NCBI RefSeq assembly: GCF_019219025.1
Contig: NZ_JAHUWN010000012.1
Coordinates: forward strand, 128,182-192,181
Direction of reading: 5' to 3'
Length of the DNA: 64,000 nucleotides
DNA from: Bacillus sp. sid0103
Lineage (GTDB): Bacteria > Bacillota > Bacilli > Bacillales_B > DSM-18226
The notes beneath the pieces are model-generated. The model did not search any database. It was given only the letters and a program-made list of their open reading frames with translations, and was not told the origin of the DNA. The translations under genes were made by a program, and so were the position numbers. Below are positions 61,171 to 64,000 of the stretch, one piece after another. The first letter of the stretch is position 1, and every line of letters starts with the position of its first letter.

Positions 61171-62049
61171 TTAAAGGGTATCACATTTTTTCAGGAAGTC
61201 CCCTGACACTCTTATAAACTCCTCGGGCTCCTCCACATACGGCATATGGGCACTGTGTTCGTAGACATGGAACAAAGAACCTGGTGTCAAACGGCTGAAA
61301 TACTGTGTTGAATCCGGTGTAGCTTCATCAAACCGACCGCACGAGAATAGAGTCGGACAGGTAATTTCCTTTAAACGTGATGTGCAATCAAATGTTTTAA
61401 GATTGCCGAGCACCGTAAATTCAGAAGGTCCCCACATGATATTGTATACTTCAGGATTCCTATTTTGTGACCCTTGCTTTAACCATTCTGGATAGGGGTC
61501 CAAACGGCAAACGAAATTTTTGTTAAATTCTGTTGTTGCCTGTTTATACTCATCTGAGTCGGTTGTCCCAGTTTCTTCACATCTTTTGATTGTTTCCTGA
61601 ATTTCTTGAGACAACATTTCAAGGTTGCGCCTTTGATCTTGTTCCCATAACGGAGCACTTAAGCACGGACTAGAGAAAATTACACTTTTCACCCCGTTTG
61701 GTTTGGTCAAACAATAGGCTGCTGCAAGAGTTGTGCCCCAAGAATGGCCAAGAATATGTACTTCTTTAAGGTTGAGAGCTTGTCTTACTTGAGCCAATTC
61801 CTCAACAAATCTATCAATTCTCCATAGTCTGGTATCTGTAGGCCGATCGGATTTCCCACACCCTAATTGATCGTAAAAGACAACGGGACGGTCCTCTGCT
61901 AGAGCCTTTAAGCCTTGGAGCGAATAGCATGATGATCCGGGTCCACCATGCAGTATAATCACCGGAGTCCCCTCGGCATGTTTATTAAAAAGTTGATACC
62001 ATACCCTTCCTCCAGTTACATCAATGTATCCCTCTTCATTCATATCCAT
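61171..62049 (-). CDS. Proline iminopeptidase-family alpha/beta hydrolase (S33)
   Basis: A 292-residue S33 peptidase-like enzyme that would release N-terminal proline from small peptides. HGGPGSS (oxyanion), YDQLGCGKSDRP, nucleophile GHSWGTT, catalytic Asp in GRFDEATP and His in HSAHMPYVEEP are complete. No signal peptide. The ATG follows AAGGGG-type sequence. Other acyl or amide substrates cannot be excluded. Confidence 0.9.
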   Translation of the reverse strand: MDMNEEGYIDVTGGRVWYQLFNKHAEGTPVIILHGGPGSSCYSLQGLKALAEDRPVVFYDQLGCGKSDRPTDTRLWRIDRFVEELAQVRQALNLKEVHILGHSWGTTLAAAYCLTKPNGVKSVIFSSPCLSAPLWEQDQRRNLEMLSQEIQETIKRCEETGTTDSDEYKQATTEFNKNFVCRLDPYPEWLKQGSQNRNPEVYNIMWGPSEFTVLGNLKTFDCTSRLKEITCPTLFSCGRFDEATPDSTQYFSRLTPGSLFHVYEHSAHMPYVEEPEEFIRVSGDFLKKCDTL

Positions 62050-62188
62050 TTCCCCTTTTTGAATGTTTCATTAACTAGAATTCGACATCATCATCAAAAA
62101 ACCCTGTTTACAAATTCGAAGGAATTTAAAAGATTAAAACAGAAGTTAACATATATATATTATAAAAAAATCTTAAGGAGGAAAATGA

Positions 62189-62419
62189 TTGAGCTTTTAT
62201 TGGGTGGGGCTTGTTTTTTGGTTATTAATTGGTGTTTCATTATTATTACTAGCCCGGGGAATTCGGAGAAAGTCGTCGAAAGCCTTAGTATTAAGCGGGA
62301 TTGCCTTAGTGCTGCCATCCCTTTATTTTATTGGGGCTGAAAATTGGTTTAGATTCGTTGCTTTTCTTCCAATTTTTTGTTTTTCCTTAGCCTATTCCGT
62401 ATGGAAAAGTGCGAAGTAA
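62189..62419 (+). CDS. Small membrane protein, 76 residues
   Basis: Hydrophobic helices at ~4-22, ~32-48 and ~52-70 are separated by a basic loop ARGIRRKSSK. TTG start with AAGGAGG 7 nt upstream. An ATG at 62185 in another frame gives a less plausible 51-residue product. Function unknown; a terminator follows. Confidence 0.6.
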   Translation: MSFYWVGLVFWLLIGVSLLLLARGIRRKSSKALVLSGIALVLPSLYFIGAENWFRFVAFLPIFCFSLAYSVWKSAK

Positions 62420-62420
62420 G

Positions 62421-62454
62421 GATGGCCTAATCCCAAAATGGCGATTAGGCCAAA
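62421..62454. terminator. Bidirectional terminator
   Basis: A 10-bp stem TGGCCTAATC/GATTAGGCCA between convergent genes. Confidence 0.75.
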
Positions 62455-62471
62455 GACTCTATTTAAGATGA

Positions 62472-63596
62472 TTAATCTACACCTGGAAACCATCCGGGTG
62501 AATGGATAATGGCTTGCCAAAGTGGATCAGGAACTACCAGCTCTTGCTGTTTATTTTTATCAATTTTCGTTACAATTTCGGATTCCCTGCCTTCGGCTAC
62601 CTTTTGTACCCAGTCAGGGTCCATGATCATTTCACGTCCTAATGCAATTAATGGTACACCTGATTGGATTGCTTTTAACGCATCATCCACTGTATAGATA
62701 GAACCAACGCCAATGACCGGCACTGTTTCACCTACTCGTTCTTGGATGATTTCAATCCGTGCGCGTGTGTCATCCACCCCGCGTCGTGGGGTTGACCAGA
62801 AATCCTGGAGGGAAACATGCAGGTAGTCAAGATTCTTTTTAGCTAGTGCATCTATTAACACTAATGTATCAGCCATTGTAATTCCTGGTGTTTCCGCCTC
62901 TTCAGGGGAAAATCGATACCCTACAATAAATGGTTTACTTGACTTCTGAGCTGCCACTTTTTTCACTTCATCGACAACCGCTAACGGAAAAGTGAGACGT
63001 TTTTCGAGACTGCCTCCCCATCTATCTTCACGGCGGTTGGAATGCGGAGAGAAAAATTGCTGGATGAGATAGCCATTGGCACCATGAATTTCAACTCCAT
63101 CATACCCCGCTTCAATCGCTCGGCGTGTAGTCTCCCCAAAATCATGGATAATCGCTTCCACTTCTTGATCAGATAATTCCCGTGGGACTGGTTTACCTGG
63201 ACCTTCAGCAGGTATACCACTTGCACTGACAACATCACCATCTGGAACAAATTCAGGGGGTACTTGACGGCCGCCGTGAAAAATTTGCAAAATCGCTTTT
63301 GCCCCTTGCTTCTTAATTTCAGTGGCTAATTTCCGTAAACTTGGAATTAAATCATCTCGGTCACCCCCAAATTCCCCTTGAAAGCCTTTCCCATTGGCAG
63401 TCACATATGTACAGGCTGTAATGACCATCCCAACTCCTCCTGAACGCCGGGCATAATAGCTGACCTCAGCATCAGTAACGGTACCATCCGGGTTGGATGA
63501 AAAGTTAGTCATTGGAGCCATCACGATTCGGTTCTTCAGCGTAATTCCATTCGAAAATGTAAATGATTCCAATAATGCAGCATACTTAGAATTCAT
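62472..63596 (-). CDS. Old Yellow Enzyme-family NADH:flavin oxidoreductase, YqiG-like
   Basis: A 374-residue FMN-dependent TIM-barrel reductase. RIVMAPMTNFSS binds FMN; LQIFHGGRQV, the catalytic/FMN GVEIHGANGYLIQQFFSPHSNRR segment and the phosphate site IGVGSIYTVDDALKA/IALGREMIMDPDW are present. It should reduce activated C=C bonds with NAD(P)H. Length and sequence fit B. subtilis YqiG, and not the shorter YqjM. GGAGGGG precedes the ATG. Confidence 0.9.
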   Translation of the reverse strand: MNSKYAALLESFTFSNGITLKNRIVMAPMTNFSSNPDGTVTDAEVSYYARRSGGVGMVITACTYVTANGKGFQGEFGGDRDDLIPSLRKLATEIKKQGAKAILQIFHGGRQVPPEFVPDGDVVSASGIPAEGPGKPVPRELSDQEVEAIIHDFGETTRRAIEAGYDGVEIHGANGYLIQQFFSPHSNRREDRWGGSLEKRLTFPLAVVDEVKKVAAQKSSKPFIVGYRFSPEEAETPGITMADTLVLIDALAKKNLDYLHVSLQDFWSTPRRGVDDTRARIEIIQERVGETVPVIGVGSIYTVDDALKAIQSGVPLIALGREMIMDPDWVQKVAEGRESEIVTKIDKNKQQELVVPDPLWQAIIHSPGWFPGVD

Positions 63597-63717
63597 TAAT
63601 TGTCCCCTCCAGCTGAATGATTTTTTCGCTATAGTTTACCGTTCTTCTGTATGGTCAATTCCTTTTGGAAGAAAACATTATTGGAAAAATACTTCTTCGG
63701 TTACTTCAACCATTTAA

Positions 63718-63872
63718 GAGTGACCGAGGAAGTTTTTTTCGTCTTATACGGGCACTGTGAATCTTTCAGAGTGACCGTTAAGGGCCTTTTTCATCTTATA
63801 CGGGGACTCTGAACCCTTCAGAGTGACCTGTAAGGGCTTTTTTCATCTTATACGGGCACTGTGAACCCTTCA
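63718..63872. repeat. 52-bp tandem repeat array, three units
   Basis: Units start at 63718 (51 bp), 63769 and 63821 (52 bp each). All contain GAGTGACC, a T-rich run, TCTTATACGGG and CTxTGAAyCyTTCA. They share the period and a core (ACCGTTxA, CCTTTTTxC, ACGGGCAC) with the array at 31694-32054. No gene is present from here to the window end. Confidence 0.92.
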
Positions 63873-63939
63873 GAGAGTCAAGTCCTATATTTTGTGTAAA
63901 TTGTATTTCCTATGGTTACAATGTTTTTCAGCTTTTATG

Positions 63940-63987
63940 AATTTTGATGGTTTGGAAGGGGGTACCCCCTTCCAAACCATCAAAATT
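63940..63987. repeat. Perfect 48-bp palindrome
   Basis: Arms of 24 bp, reading AATTTTGATGGTTTGGAA outwards-in to a GGGGGTACCCCC centre, are exactly self-complementary with no loop. A purine-rich GGAAGGGGG half is followed by its complement. The GC-rich CGCGCGC follows. The natural boundary lies beyond the window. Confidence 0.95.
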
Positions 63988-64000
63988 TCGCGCGCTTCGC

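Overview
The window is chromosomal DNA of a low-GC, endospore-forming Bacillaceae (Bacillus/Neobacillus-like; the species cannot be fixed from sequence alone). The evidence is strong AGGAGG ribosome binding sites with frequent TTG/GTG starts, short U-tailed terminators, CcpA cre, TnrA, TreR, SigL/RocR and T-box signals of the Bacillus type, and spore genes (cotH, cotB family, yyaC, a sporulation-type histidine kinase). No rRNA, tRNA, CRISPR array, intact insertion sequence or prophage was seen.

Layout. 1-6.6 kb: a CNNM-type transporter cut by the window edge with its MerR regulator, mapB, a degenerate ParA/MinD-like protein, a decayed GNAT remnant, dsdA with a VanZ-like gene carrying an in-frame stop, and an ArsB-type permease. 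6.8-13.1 kb is the standout: a spore-coat island with a Ser/Gly-repeat CotG-like protein, the divergent atypical kinase CotH, and three CotB-family proteins whose Ser/Lys tails are short, very long (thirteen 13-residue repeats) or absent. I infer a kinase with its own dedicated low-complexity substrates. 13-31.6 kb holds scattered single genes, a treP-treA-treR operon with two TreR operators and a cre at one promoter, a frameshifted DUF2500 gene, a candidate small RNA, yyaC, cccB, a phage G39P-like protein and a SET-domain protein. 31.7-42.8 kb holds a 52-bp tandem array, an EamA transporter, a YebC2-type factor, ilvA behind an Ile T-box leader, an amidohydrolase, and rocA-rocD-rocG behind a sigma-54-type promoter with RocR-like palindromes.

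42.8-57.5 kb: a gamma-carbonic-anhydrase-like protein, two linked MFS exporters, an orphan PAS histidine kinase, and the assimilatory nitrate cluster nasBCDEF, divergent from nasA across TnrA-like boxes. NasA would import nitrate, NasBC reduce it to nitrite, NasDE reduce nitrite to ammonium, and NasF make the siroheme precursor. 57.5-64 kb: an unusually arranged UvrA-like ATPase, a 43-residue Cys-containing protein whose promoter spacer is a perfect cre, a proline-iminopeptidase-like hydrolase, a small membrane protein, an Old Yellow Enzyme homologue, a second 52-bp tandem array and a perfect 48-bp palindrome.

The intergenic DNA is rich in dispersed repeats: GGTGTCAGGCACC palindromes (one inside a coding region), a 133-bp GC-rich repeat, and a MITE-like element. 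Several genes show recent decay (vanZ-like, DUF2500, GNAT remnant).
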